Origin: Peronospora farinosa | Taxonomy: Eukaryota > Oomycota > Peronosporomycetes > Peronosporales > Peronosporaceae | Length of the DNA stretch: 64,000 nucleotides | Assembly: GCA_947646735.1 (NCBI GenBank) | Contig: CANTFK010000159.1 | Coordinates: 124,001 to 188,000 of the forward strand | Reading direction: 5' to 3' | In this document: one piece after another, positions 42,445-55,033 of the stretch | How the letters are laid out: each line of letters starts with the position of its first letter | Position numbering within the stretch: position 1 is the first letter of the stretch | Notes under the pieces: generated by a model | Databases searched by the model: none | What the model saw: the letters and a program-made list of their open reading frames with translations, nothing else | Told to the model about the DNA's origin: nothing | Program-made: the position numbers and the translations under genes

Positions 42445-44795
42445 TCACGTACCTTTACTTTTTTTAGATGAGCTCTCTGTCGGACTAATACCTGCTACCG
42501 TCTTGTTCGTGCCATTCATCACGTAGGTGTAGTCGCTAGCATCGCCACTGTCGCGCTTCTTCTTCTTGGAGAGCTTCGTGTTTGGCGACCTCTTTCGCAA
42601 ATGCTTACTATCGCTCTCACCACATTCCACAAACTCAAAGACCCATTCAGGGATCTCTGCCCGCGTTACATGATCGATTTGCATGTCCATTCCACCGTGA
42701 CGGGCCTCCCACTGATCCGTGTAAAACGCGAAATCACGAATCACGCTCGTCAAGTTTATACTATGAGTCGCGCCAGTCACTGGAACTATTTCTGGGGCAG
42801 TAAAGCCTAGCCCGATAAACAGCCACGACGTATGCACCTCACATTTTGATGAGCTCTTAGGACATGTATCCTTTGTCTCAATAAAGTCAAAGAAGCGGCC
42901 AAATGGGTATATTCGCAAATTCGGGAGTGCTTCCAATCTAAATAGAACAGCGAAAAAGTCAATAAACGCCACGAGGCAATTGACATGACCACATTAAGCG
43001 TTAACAGCACTCCAGTTATGCATACAAAATAACCCTGACTTTTGTATCAGACTTCGGATAAGACCGAAACGTACCGAAGGAACAACTGCCGCAGTCTTGA
43101 CACAACCCAACCAAACCAACCGTCAAAGTCTTCAGCACTATTCGCCATTATCTGAACACGAAGAAAGTGTTTTGACCTAGATATTGACACAATAACAAGA
43201 GAAAAAAGTCACAAAAAGAGTCTACGTGAGGGTGAGGAGAACCTCGACAAAAATGGAAAGACCAAGCAGGGATCACAGACAAAATTGAAACCTTTGGAAA
43301 AACTTTGGAGGTACGAACAGCTTTGCCCACGATGTTTTCTGCACACGCTAATGTCAGCAACAGAGTAAAGTATACGCAATAAAAACACCAAAGTCTCCTA
43401 CCTTGGTCTCAATCTCTAGAGTCCGATCAAACCCCTTCCCAAACTCTGACTTCAGAATGTGGAGGGTCGAAGCCATCACATTATACGATGAGTTTATCGC
43501 CGGGTATGCGGGCGTAATGATTGGCATCAAGTGCAATCGGTCGCGCACATTAATTTTAGGATTCCATCCCTAACACAAATCAATCAAACCAAATGTTAGT
43601 CCTTAACAATGCACGTACTGCGGACACTTTGGCGACGCATGAGGCGACACTTTGAAACGTCGCGTCGGTATCCGGAGAAACAAAAAGAATTGCATCACCG
43701 AGAAGCCAAGATTCAGCGGGTTATCAACCCGGTCGACCATGATCGGATTTGGCCACGTCCACATCTGGTATATCCTGAAAAAGCGTGCGAGCAACGACGC
43801 CGGCAGCAAATTCGGATAGAACTGGCAGATCCGAGCGACTAGAATGGCCCAGTTGACACCGCCGAGAAAGCCTAACACATTCGAGTAGATCCCTCGCATC
43901 TGCTGAAACGCGCATTGGTCACACAAGAGCAAAGCCTACTCCAATACGTCTTTACCCACGTACTCTTGCCCAATGCTTGACGGCAATCAATGTCGTCCGG
44001 AATGTGTCTGGGTTCGGCACGAGCTGCAAGATCCGTTCCGTAACACGCACCCCATTACAGCTTCGCACCGAGGTTTCGTCCAGTCCTTTCAAGTACCGAT
44101 CGTCCAGTATGTCGAGGTCTTTTGGGATCGAATCCAGATCCAGTGACACAAAAAGCAGATCCACTGGAATCCCGTCCACTTTCATCTTGATCACAGGTAC
44201 GAACCTATATACAAAACATCAACTTGTCAAATTCAAATATCATCTCACTTTAGTAATTACATACGCGTCACTGATGACGCGCAGCCCCGTGACATTAGGT
44301 GACGTCTCCAGTAGAATCGGTGCCTTGTCAAAGAAACTCGCCTGTGTGCAGTGTCGAGGCGCAATGCACAATCTGGTCATAACATAACGCCCATCAGCAT
44401 TGTAAAGTATTGTAGCATACTAATGGTCACTTGTTACGTGTCAATGTCGGCCTCTCGACTCTGCACACCAAGGCGATAGGAGCCAAACGTGCGTAGCTGC
44501 AGTTGCGGCTGTGGGCGCTTTGAGGTCGTCTCGTACTCATGGAGTGCGTATTCCTGTAGCACATGATGCAATCTTTTAAGTACGCGCCCTCGTTGGGCTA
44601 GGCGTTCTTCTGTCTCGTACAGGCCGCAGGAACTAACAAAATGGGTACATATCGTCATTTATGAACTAAACAAAGCTTCTAGAAGGCAGTAGAGAGAAAG
44701 AGAGATAGCAATACATACTGTAGCGTCTGCAGTAGCTCCTCATTAAGACGTTTATCTTCGTCCGAAGGTCCAGCAGTGGACAGCGGCGTCATCAT
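42445..44795 (-). CDS. canonical nuclear poly(A) polymerase
   Basis: Nine exons: 44795-44719, 44632-44438, 44372-44265, 44204-43964, 43902-43699, 43569-43402, 43338-43292, 43176-43075 and 42937-42445. All borders are GT-AG and phases close to give 544 residues. Catalytic aspartates: Asp88 and Asp90 in SREADID and Asp142 in GIPVDLLF. The central domain reads RGIYSNVLGFLGGVNWAIL and WTWPNPIM, then DRLHLMPIITPAYP. The RNA-binding C-terminal domain has LPNLRIYPFGRFF and SWLFIGLGF, then a Lys-rich tail (SKKKKRDSG) likely to be a nuclear signal. It adds mRNA poly(A) tails after CPSF-directed cleavage. The C-terminus is shorter than in animals, more like yeast Pap1. A second ATG follows the first directly (44792). 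Confidence 0.93.
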
Positions 44796-44980
44796 AGCTA
44801 CTTGACGGATGGACGTCACTAAAGTGTTTGTTACAAAAGAATGACACACGCTAGTGAACCCAACCTGGCTATGTACAGAACAATTAAATTCACTAAATTT
44901 GGAAATTGTTCAGGATAAAGTATTATTAGCAGCACCACCCCCCCTCTCGCAGAGCCACCGAAAGACGCATTCAAATTTAT

Positions 44981-45833
44981 TGTACAGCAAAAGAGCGAAT
45001 TTGGCAAAGTGTGATCACATATTTTCGGTTAAAACCGAAATGGTCAATATTGATGAATCGCGATCCCGCAGAAGAAGTTTCGAGACGATTGCAAATGGGA
45101 TGGAAAACAGTGTGGTGGAGTTCGCAGTTCTATGTGAAGTTAACTATGGCCTAGAACTACGCAATTGCGATCTCCGGTATTTTGGATGGCGATCCGCGTG
45201 AACGCGATCGCTAAGAAGGAGGATTGGTACATCCAAGTATGTGGAAGACGGTCTGGTGTGGATCACGTCGCTATGGAAGACTGGAATGAGGTGGACATGA
45301 CATGTCATATAGATTCATATAGATGGACCATTTCACATGACCCGAGGAACGGTGAAGAGGACAAGTCGTGATCAGGCGGACCGCGATCCGATACTACTTA
45401 TTAGTACCGCGATCCGATACTAAAATGGTATTAGATCCGATCGAGGTAGCGATCCAGATCGCGGCGATATTGGAGTGGACCATATTACAAGATCTGATTT
45501 TTCCGAAAGGGTGATACGTGGCAATAGATCCTGAGCTACAGATAGGCAAGATCATAGGATTGGTAGTTGATTGGTTAACATTAAAGAGAGCTCAATTTGC
45601 TTCTAAGTACACGTGTCGACTTCTCTATTCCGGGCAGTATATTTGGCCTCAAGACGCCAAGAATATCGACTACAAGTGCACCCTGGATTGTTTGGCCAGG
45701 TAAAGGAATTCTCAACACAACAACTCATCTGCAATCGGACGCAGAAATACAAGTAAGGGCAAGGCAAGCAAGTGCAAGACGAATTAAGTGGTCAGAAGGT
45801 TCTGCTCAAGTGGTCAGAAAATTCAAGCTTCGC
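44981..45833 (+). repeat. truncated LTR (subfamily B), interrupted by the next element
   Basis: It begins TGTACAGC and aligns with the minus-strand solo LTR at 11620-12844 from its first bases (AATTTNGCNAAGTGTGATC, TTTTCGGTT). It shows the same order of internal landmarks up to CTCAAGTGGTCAGAA. At 45833/45834 the alignment stops exactly where the TGTGG of another LTR begins. Its missing 3' part should lie beyond the window, on the far side of the nested insertions. Confidence 0.82.
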
Positions 45834-47001
45834 TGTGGTGAAGTGCTGTTTTTGCGATATGGGGACCCCATAATCCAGTTGGATTCGGAGTATAGACCGT
45901 GGGTCAGGGACAGGAGACCAGAGAGACAGGGGCCTCGAAGGGGAGCGACCGTTGGCGGAGAACAATCTGCAGGACCCACAGAAGAAAAATCAGTATCAAG
46001 GTACCGGTGAACCGGTGCCGAAGGGAGTGGACCATGTCTTTCCATTGATCGACCCGGCCCCTCGTTGGTAGGCCCAGGCCCCTCATCGGTCGACCTGGGT
46101 CCCTCAGTGGTCAACCCGGTCCCTCAGTGGTCGACCCGGTCCCTCATTGGTCGACCCAATCCCTCATCGGTAGATCTGGATCCCTCAGTGGTCGACCTGG
46201 GTCCCTCAGTGGTCGACCCGGTCCCTCAGTTGGTCGACCCGGTCCCTTATCGGTCGACCCGGTCCCTCATTGGTCGACCTGGGTCCCTCGTCGGTCGACC
46301 TCGGCTCCTCGGGGTTCAGCCACTCCTGACCAGTTAACACAAGGATCAGACCAGTCGACGCAAGGAATCAGAGCTTCAGGCAAGGATAGAGTAAAGGAGT
46401 TAAAAGGATAGGACTATATCAAATACTACTCAATTTGCGATCTACGTGGCACGACTCCGTCACCCAAGAAGAACTTGCTCTAAGCTACTCACTGTTTCAG
46501 GAAGGGATATATTTTGGCTCCCCGTCGAAGACAGTTGTGTAGCGAAGTTCAAGTGCGAATAGAGCTCCAGGATATATTTGGCCTGTGAGATCGTTCGAGT
46601 AGCAACAACCCCCAAGACCCGCTATCGGAAGCGGCCTCCCTTACCTCACGATCCGGAAGCAAAGTAAAGGTCAGGCGGTTGATAAGAAGGAAAAGGCCAG
46701 GGATAAGCTCCCTGAAGAAATTTGGCTCCAAGTCCACTCTCGACAAGGTCTATCGAGTGGCCACCTACCGGCCCACCGAGTGAAGCATATTTACTCGAGG
46801 CCCCCCAGGTCTACCTCCCTCAAGGCAGACGTCTACATCTTCACCAAGTCCTCCGAAGAGTGCAACCCGCCAGCCGACGGGTATACAAGGTGAGAGAAGG
46901 TCCATACGCGGCATCGGGGTATCCCCTACGACAGTCGTCAATCCGGAACAGTGAGTGGTTAGGGATCTCTTCATACAGTTTTGATAACCCACTCCACCAC
47001 A
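45834..47001 (+). repeat. 5' LTR of subfamily C element
   Basis: 1168 bp with TGTGG...CCACA ends. It contains a roughly 20-bp GGTCGACC tandem array at 46054-46316, then a unique part, then the block GACGGGTATACAAGGTGAG shared with the other LTRs. The first 540 bp match 56844-57395 with about four substitutions, one single-base indel and one array unit difference. Confidence 0.9.
46054..46316 (+). repeat. GGTCGACC tandem array in U3 of 5' LTR
   Basis: About a dozen units of 20-21 bp of the type GGTCGACCCGGTCCCTCA plus two variable bases. The palindrome GGTCGACC is the most constant part of each unit. Confidence 0.93.
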
Positions 47002-49480
47002 ATGGTGCGCGTGCCCGGATCTTCGGAAGACGCGGGGGTTCACCGCGAGTCCCAAGACAATAAAGATGTTCATGTCAAGAAGGAGCACAAGACCGAAGAG
47101 CCACTGGAAGACCGATCGCCAGTGACTCAAGAAGAAACAAACAAAGGATCGAAGGACCGACCGAGCCTTGGGAGGGGCCCGGTCAACATGGTCGAGGTTG
47201 AACTTATTGAGGAGAAACCTAAATACCCTCCCTATTTCCTCGTAGAGGACACCTTGGGTCATGATTCCTATCACGATCCAGAGGACCATCAGTCGACGGT
47301 AAAATCGAGAGGCTAAGGTCCCCGAACAAACAAAAAACAAAGATCATGCAGTCCAAGCCGACAAAGTTCCGGATGAAGGCACCCGGAAACACCAAGTCGA
47401 TAGGCCCCTAGAAGTCAGGACTGGCATCATGGTCAGACGCTGACGTCACGAGGGCCTACCACCAACGAAAGCTGAACGCGTTCCTGGAGAGCAACCCCGT
47501 CGCGAAGACCCTGGAGATCCGGCAGTTGGGTCATTACTGGGCCGGTGTCGACCCTACCACGGAACCAAACCATCACGGACGCGATCACTGCGCTGGTCAA
47601 TTTTCTTCGTGAAGCGAACATGGTCGCTGGACGGTTCGATCCGAACGACCTGCTGTCCCTGGGATTCGACAGAATCACAAAGACGCTAGAACATATACAC
47701 AAGCGTCTGTCGATCCTGGTGGGTACCACACCAGCAACGGAACACCCTCCTCTGGCGACACCTACACACACAAACACGGTCCAAGGAAAGCCAGATGACG
47801 CTTCAAGACATCATGGTATATCCTCGCATGTACGGAGCCGCCGGCCACCCAGGGGCGAACCAAGGCCCATCCCAATACCTGACGTCAAGCGGCCAAATGG
47901 CAAAAGCTCCGTGGTCCCCAGGATCGTCCTCGACTGGATCAGTCACTAGGATGTCCCTGGGCCCTACTGGGGCGGCGCTGCTCCAGTCCCGAGCGCGCAG
48001 CGCGGAGCAGGAACCACGTGGTCTCGAAACGGCGACGCGTGCCAAAAATGAAACTCATTCCGATTTTCAGCCGATGGAAAATCGGCAAGAGAGAAAAATG
48101 GAATTTGCTCTGCCCCGTGACGAAGATGCTGGGGGGGGCCCGGTAGGTGATCTGCAGACCCTCTTCGACGCGGCGATGGAAAGATTTTTTGAATGAACGC
48201 CAAGTACCGCGGGAACACCCTAACGGGAGTGTAGCAGGAGGAAGACAAGAGGCGCAAAGGACGACCGCTCAACATGACCAGAACCCAGGCATACAAATGC
48301 CAAGAGGCCACACGATGACCGGCGTCGATATGGAATCCGTCGGTTCTTGTGAGTTCGACCTGACAGTATGGATTTGAGGGAACCTCAGTCGATGATGGCG
48401 AACGCAGCGCTGGGACAGATGCCAAATATGGTCCCTCGCATCAAACTCTCGGCGACCTCGGACCTTAAAGAATTTCATGGAAGAGACCAAGACGAAGACA
48501 GAGCGCGCAGCTGGGTATCGACGGTCAAGACAGCATTCATAAGAGACCAAGCACCAGATGATGAACGATGTCTCGTTTTTGGAGGATTGCTGACTGGACC
48601 GGCACAGGATTGGTACCTTCAACTGTGTCGCTCAGTCCGAGGAAACTGGAAGGATTTAATCCAAGAGTTCATGATTCGGTTCTGTGGCATGGGGAAACCT
48701 GTCGCCCGCCAGTACTACCATAAAAAAGGTCGGAAGAGACCCCGCTGGATTATCTGTACCGCCTGAATGTGCTAGGACTTAGGGCGAAGATGAAGATTAA
48801 GGATGGGTCGCCAAAGGTTTTGAAGGATCATGTCGATCACTACATTTTGACGGTGGACGACCCGGAGATAGCAGACAAGTTGACTATGTTGCGTCTGGAG
48901 GATGTGGAAGAATTGGAGGAAGTATTGACAGCATGTCAGCGGACTAAGGCACGACGAGGCAAGATGTTGTTTGGATCAAGCAAGTTTCGTCAGAAGGCAC
49001 CGGCACTACCATACAGGCCGAGAGATATGAATCTCCGCTCCATACATGCAGTACGGGCGCCCCTGGAAGACTCGAGCTCTGGAGACTCCAGCCCAGACTC
49101 TTCAGAGAACGAAGGAGATCTAAGGCAAGTCTACCTTATGGAGAAAGAAGCAGGGAGGGACCCAAGTGTGAGGTTCTCAAAGAATCTACCGACCAGGGAG
49201 GCCGACCAACATCACCAGGCAGTGGACCAGCGACCCTGCCCATCATCAGCGACCCCAAATAAGAGATGTGCTTATTGCGGGTCCAAGAGACATGGAGATC
49301 TGAATTGATGGAAAAGATTGACCTGCGACCGCTGTGGAAGGAAAGGTCACCCGTCTGATCGCCGCCTGTTCGTATGCCGGGGTTTTGGAGAGATTCACGA
49401 GATTGGGAAGTGCCAGATGGAGGAGTTCTACAATTTGTTCTGTTAATGGTACAACCCAGCCAAGCATGCAGGGATGTTCC
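47002..49480 (+). pseudogene. gag region of subfamily C element
   Basis: Several frames in series. The capsid-like part (48368-48766) shows the retrotransposon gag pattern: EFHGRDQDEDRARSWVSTV, LVFGGLLTGPAQDWYLQL, WKDLIQEFMIRF. A downstream frame (48769-49308) ends in a zinc-knuckle region, CAYCGSKRHGDLN, followed by a TGA exactly where a Cys is expected, then CDRCGRKGHPSD. The region 47002-48200 has a charged N-terminal frame that overlaps the primer-binding site and no clear domain. Stops and shifts make it non-functional. Confidence 0.75.
47003..47021 (+). other. candidate primer-binding site
   Basis: One base after the LTR end, TGGTGCGCGTGCCCGGATC starts with TGG. Its reverse complement ends CACGCGCACCA, as expected for the acceptor end of a tRNA with 3' CCA, preceded by a T-arm-like GATCCGGG. 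The tRNA species was not identified. Confidence 0.55.
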
Positions 49481-49701
49481 CGAAGAAACCGAGAAGATGG
49501 CAAATTAGGACGCTCGCCAGGTTTGAATCTGGTACGAGCCGAGCGTCCTAACTGTTTTATCTTTGCATATGTGAAGAAACAGCCCAAGGAGGAGACGGGT
49601 ATTCCAGTTAAGATTGGAAATATATCGAAGATTGGAAATTACCCTGTGGTCCATGTTGCTTCTTTGAATAAGCCTAACAATTTATTCGAGAAAATGCAGT
49701 A

Positions 49702-50109
49702 ATGGAGTTGGGCTTATTGCCAGGCGAGTCTAGGAGGTACTGGAAATACCACGCCCCTACTATATGGTTCAGTCAAACCAAAGCCTCTGGGAAGGTCAAC
49801 AACGACCATGCAAATTTGTTGTTCGATACTGGTGCCGAGATACCCATCCTGGATATCGCCTTTTTTCGTAAGGTAGGTTGCCAAATTGATGAAAGTGAAA
49901 GGCAAGAATGCATTGGTATTGGGGAAGCCGTATACACCACGGAGGGACGCACTCGCATCAAGGTCACTCTGAATGGGAACTTGGTGTACATCTTTAAAGG
50001 TGTGGGTAGGCCCTATGGTAGTCTAAGATGCAATTTTGGGGATGGACTCCATGGTCCCAGCCGGTATCCGGTTAGACTTGGCAGATGGAACTCTCTATCT
50101 CCCCGATGA
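49702..50109 (+). pseudogene. retropepsin-like protease
   Basis: The frame contains LLFDTGAEIPILD, the active-site Asp-Thr-Gly motif, then RQECIGIGEAVYTTEGRTR, equivalent to the first codons of the copy at 1. The frame slips at about 50010-50040, after which DSMVPAGIRLDLADGTLYLP continues in another frame. Confidence 0.85.
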
Positions 50110-50627
50110 AGTTCGAGTACAATTGACCGGGCGAAGGACGCTTTACAAATCCCGAGTATCAGATGTGAAGCTGGTTCGGAATGTACAGATATCCGTTGGA
50201 GAATGTACGGAAGTGCCTCTCAAAAGGTTGACCTCAGGACAGTGTAAATTGTGGGTCACGAGAGGCGAACGATGGGCGACCACCTTGATCGAAGGGATAG
50301 GGCGTCGACAGATTTTGAAGATAACCAACATCATCCCTCGCCCCTTAACATTGCGCGAAGATATATGTGGTTGACCGGGGATCAAATTCCGAGAACGCCA
50401 GGGTTTGTCTCGGTGGGCGCTCGAAGATATGCGGAATGGCTAAATCTGGCTTATGAATCTACCACTGACCAAGTCGACCATCAGGTCGACCAAACGGAAG
50501 AGGAAGAGGGGCCACTAGTGGAGAGACCAGAGTATAAGACTCCGTCACACATCTTACAGTAACCAGCGGCCCCAGCCCCAATGATGAATATGACGCACCA
50601 ACCGGTACCCGAAAGAGAAGAACAATC

Positions 50628-51620
50628 GTGCGAAGAGAAGGTGAATTGGCAGGGGGGGCCGCCCAGGAGCGGAGTGTAGCTAATGAAGACCTACCTGCAG
50701 TGATCACTACCGAGAAGAAGGAGGCCGAACTGGTAGACTTGTTACAGGCAGATGACCAGATGTGTTCTTTCAAGAGTGGGGAACTTTGGGCCGAGGACAT
50801 AAGACCAGGATGGGCGGTCATACCGGAAGTAGACCCCTCATCCGAAGGCATTGCGCTAGAAGATATACAGATTCCTGATACAGATGGGAACACTCCTGAA
50901 GAGGTGGACCGGTTACAACAAATAATATGGAAGAATCGGCATCTGCTGATGGGTAAAGGTAACGCCTTACCCCCGGCCGCCCGAGGAGCAATATGCGATA
51001 TCGATGTGGGGAACGCAAGGCCGATCGCGCAACGTGTACGGAAGGTGGCCTCTCAATTTAGAGAGAAGCTAGCCGACCTGATCAAGGGACTGTTATCGGC
51101 AAAGATCATTCAGCCTTCCACCTCGCCATGGGCCAGACCAATTGCGATTATCGTGAAGAAGAATGGGGTCGATATTCGATTGTGTATCGACTATCGGTTG
51201 GTGAATGATCTCACCCAGCTTATGGTATACCCTATGCCGTTGATTAACGAATTACTGGAGGACTTGGACGGAGCTTTGTGGTACTGTTCTCTTGATATGG
51301 CGAGTGGTTCTTGGATCGTCAGTATGACCGAAAGGGCGAGACTAATCTCGGCCTTCGTCACGCCGCTGGGATTATTTGAATGGATTTGGATGTCTTTTGG
51401 GCTTAAGAATGCGCCTCAGATATATCAAAGGTTGCTGGATAATGCGTTATATGGATTTTTACGGATTTCGCCAGGGACTGCCACAGAGAAATCAGAGGAT
51501 TTGTTCGCAACAGGGGAACCAGATGCAAAATCGGGTCCCTAAATATTGAGTCGACGTTCATACATTGACGATAAATTTGTTCCTGCCGAATCGTGGGACT
51601 TATTATGCCAGAAAGTGGAG
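50628..51620 (+). pseudogene. reverse transcriptase of subfamily C element
   Basis: One frame to 51542 covers the N-terminal linker (WKNRHLLMGKGNALPPAAR) and RT fingers/palm (KIIQPSTSPWARPIAI, LCIDYRLVNDLTQ, WYCSLDMASGSW, FGLKNAPQIYQRL). A TAA at 51540-51542 precedes the catalytic SYIDDKFVP motif in the same region (about 51560-51590). A C-terminal shift follows. Confidence 0.88.
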
Positions 51621-51636
51621 CGGCTGCTAGACGTGT

Positions 51637-53222
51637 GTGACTATTGAAAGTGTCGGTCAGTGCCGTCAAGAGTACGTGGGGGTGTCGGAAGGTCGAGTAC
51701 CTTGGACATCGAGTGTCCAAGGAGGGACAGAGAACCACCCAAAGGACCTTCAGTCTTGGGTCGACCTATCTCTACCGACAACGTTGAAGGCTAGGCAATT
51801 ATATCTTCAAGGCCTTAATTACTACAGAAGATATATTGAAGATTATGCCGTATACACGTCGATCCTCTATGAACTGAGAGAGGTGGATTTTCACGCGTGG
51901 AGGTGCAAATTAAAGGCTAACGATGAAGTGACGGCCAAGGAAGAAGACGAAGAAAAATGGTCGAAGGTACAAGTAGCGTTTGCCATGCTCAAGAACAAGA
52001 ATGCTACGGGCCCATCCTACGACATTTCGACCCGGTTAGAGAGGCAGTTATTATTGTCTACGCAAGTGATTGGGCCATCTCGGCGTCGTTGGTGCAGAAT
52101 TACGACGGCCTGTACATGCCAGTAATGTTCGCGAGCCGAACCCTCAAGTCAAACGAGTTGAACTATAGCACAGTAGAAAAGGAAGTGCTGGCGTTGTTAC
52201 GAATATTGGAGACTTATTTCACGATATTGGTCACCCGACCCCTCAAGGTTCTGACGAGACATTCTACACTAGCCTGGCTAGTGAAGTCTTTGGGGTTGCA
52301 AGGCCGCTTGGGAAATTGATTCTGCTCTCTTGTCCCAGTGGACTTTGGAGATTGTAAAATGCAAGAAAGGCGAAGACCAGGTACTGGGGGCTTTAGCTGC
52401 AAGTATTACGCCTCGAGAAAATGTAGACTCAATTCTGTCGTCAATTGCTCCCAAGAAGCAATCCAGGCAGAAGGTCGACCTACCTACGACCAGGAACGAA
52501 GAACTGTATGTGATGAGTTTCGATGGGTCGGCCCGGGTGAAGCAAGGAGGAGGTGCCTGCAGAGCTATGTGTGGAGACTTCCTGCATGGACTATAGTCGC
52601 AGCTGCGTCGAGATATCTCGACAAGTCTACAGTGAATGAGGCTGAATATGAGGGCATGTTACTGAGATTTGACCTGTTGGAGCCAACGGAGCGACGGCGT
52701 TTGATTATTTGTGGAAACTCCAATTTGGTTGTAAGACAAATGCGTGGAGAGATTGAATGCAAAGCTTCAGGTTTATCCCCGTTGCGGGCCAAGGCGTTGA
52801 GCAAGCTCCAGACGTGGCCCACCCATGCATTTTTACACGTGAAACGAGACTGGAATCAGAGCGCGGACCAGTTGGCCAGTGCGGCTTTACATCAGCAGCA
52901 AGGGGGCGAATCGATACCGAAAGGAGAGTGGCCAGGTCTAGAAGCAATCAATCGGCTGCCAGAGGTGTTGTTCCCTAGAGACCGGGGTCAGTCGGTCAAG
53001 GTATCCGCGGTGACGAGGTCACTGTTCCCCGTCAGGATATCTGGAGAGGTCATGCAAGAAGATGTGGCACAACAGCTCCGGATGGACAGGATCCGAGATG
53101 CGCAAGAAGAGGAGAGATGGGTACGCGAGTTGAAGGCATATATGAAGGGAGACTGGAACGACTTGTCTGTGGAATCGGCCAGAAACTGCATGCAAAATGT
53201 CGGAAGATTACGAGATAAGTGA
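51637..53222 (+). pseudogene. RNase H and second RNase H of subfamily C element
   Basis: RNase H1 is seen at about 52020-52320 (VYASDWAISASLVQ, LNYSTVEKEVLALLRIL, RHSTLAWLVKSLG). The second RNase H starts MSFDGSARV at about 52510, moves to another frame, and continues TVNEAEYEGMLL, CGNSNLVVRQ and NQSADQLASAA. The catalytic Asp of GDSNLV is Asn here (GNSNLV), so this copy would be inactive even without the frameshifts. Confidence 0.87.
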
Positions 53223-54145
53223 AGAAGGACTGCTGGTGTACTACCCCGGCCAGAGAATCAAGGGAGACGACCGAGACATAACTACCAGATTGGTGATACC
53301 TGAGAGTCTCCAAGCCGGGTCCTCCATCACTATCATACGAGTTTGGAAGGCGGCCATCAGGGAATCGGGCGTACCTATCATCGGATCCGACGATATTGTC
53401 ATTGGAGGGGTCTATTCCGGAGCGTCCAGAAATATGTAGGTCAGTCCATGGATTGTGAGACTGGGAAAGGGAGGCCCACTTTACAAGGGAAGTCTCCGGG
53501 GAATGTTGAAGCGACGTACCCTTTCCGAATTATCGTGATGGACCACATACCATCTCTCCCCAAGTATATACGGAACTACTGATCTGGGTCGACCTGTTCA
53601 AGGGTAATGTGATGGCTAAGGCTAGTGCGTCGCGGACAGCCCAGACAGTAGCTGAGGGATATGAAGAATGTGTTTTCCGCTGTTTTGGCGCCAGTGAGAC
53701 GATCCGTCACGATCGGGAACCGGGGTTTATGTCGGACTTCTTCCGAGCGTTCAGTCGTAAGGTGGGTCAACGTCAGAGAGCGACCATGGCCTACCGACCT
53801 CAGGCGAACGGCACTGCGGAGAGAATGGTTCATACTCTAACAAGATCGCTCAAGATGTACGTAGCCGACGTGTGACAGCGAGACTGGGATGAGTACGCGG
53901 AACGTTTAACGTTCGCGTTAAACACGGCTCAAGACAGAGTGAGGAAGGAAACACCGTTCTATCTGGTACATGGATGGGATAGTAGGACCACTCTTGAGAC
54001 TATGTTACCGGTGGTAAACACTCGACGTCGAGAATCAGGACCTCGGAGATGGAGATATCGGTTTCAGAGTCACTATCAGCGAGCAAGAGACCAAGTCAAC
54101 GAGCGGCTAGTCAGGCTCGGGTGCATGCGCAAAAAGAAGGGGTAG
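53040..54145 (+). pseudogene. integrase of subfamily C element
   Basis: N-terminal segment, then CETGKGRPT, IVMDHIPSLP, IRHDREPGF and NGTAERMVHTL. The last Asp and Glu are separated by 35 residues (D35E). The frame is broken at about 53220, 53440, 53580 and by a TGA at 53872-53874. AERLTFALNTAQDRVR follows the core. Confidence 0.88.
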
Positions 54146-54377
54146 TCGGCCACGAAATTCAGCCAGGGTCCCGGGTATTGCTATACTTAGACCGGGTGAA
54201 AGAGGGGTATGCCAAGAAATTGGCCCACCTCTGGCACGGACCGTTCAGACTCCGGGAACTAGTCGGATATCATGCAGTACGATTGATATTACGAGGTACT
54301 ATTCCTAATCGTGCACATCTTCCAGCTCAAGCCCGTCAAAGAGTTCCCCGATCGACCTAACAGCGAGCTGAAAGTGG

Positions 54378-54662
54378 ATGGAGCAGATCGAGTCGACTTC
54401 AACGATGTCTGTTACCAGAAGACAGCTGGTGCGGGAAATGGAAGAGGGCGAGCATGAAGTCGAAGATATTTTAGAGAGTCGTACAGGCAAGAAGACTCGG
54501 TATGGGAGGCAACAACGAGAATTCCTCGTGCAATGGAAGGGACACCCTGACCCCTCGTGGGTGGAAAAAGTGGATCTGAATTGCGGAGCCTTACTCCGGG
54601 ACGTCGAGCGCAAGAAGACAAGCCATAACCGCTTCGAAGTAATGCAAAGGCATGAAAACTAG
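54378..54662 (+). pseudogene. chromodomain of subfamily C integrase
   Basis: HEVEDILESRTGK, REFLVQWKGHPDPSWV and a closing helix to HNRFEVMQRHEN form a chromodomain, aligned with the one at 4850-5075. It is separated by a frame change from the integrase tail (FQLKPVKEFPDRP at about 54310-54360). Confidence 0.88.
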
Positions 54663-55033
54663 CCGGCGGTAGCAAGTTTCTTGGAAGGTGGACCGAGTCC
54701 CTCAATGGTCGGCCCAGCCCCTCGTTGGAAGATTTAGGCCGCCTGCGGGGCGGCCTTGAACTTTTAAGAGTTAGAGGTATAGGAGAATGGAGAACAAAGG
54801 AGGGAGATTACCAAGATCAATTAGAACAGAGGAAAACATGGCAAGAGGAGATAGAAGATGGACAAGCACACAAAATAGGATCGAAGGGAAAAGAAGATTC
54901 ATGTTCAAAGGAAGACCTAAACGGATGGCCCAAACTTGCCTTTGAGGCGTGGAACTAGCGCGCCAGGATGGGGCACAGAAGACAACCGATACTGGGTGAG
55001 CCACGGCCACGCGGAATCCGACACCCGAAGGGC

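Noticed and set aside
46065..46411. Repetitive VDPVPHWSTQ-like peptides on the plus strand
   Set aside because: Translations of the GGTCGACC tandem array inside the LTR, open because the unit lacks stops; no gene is implied.
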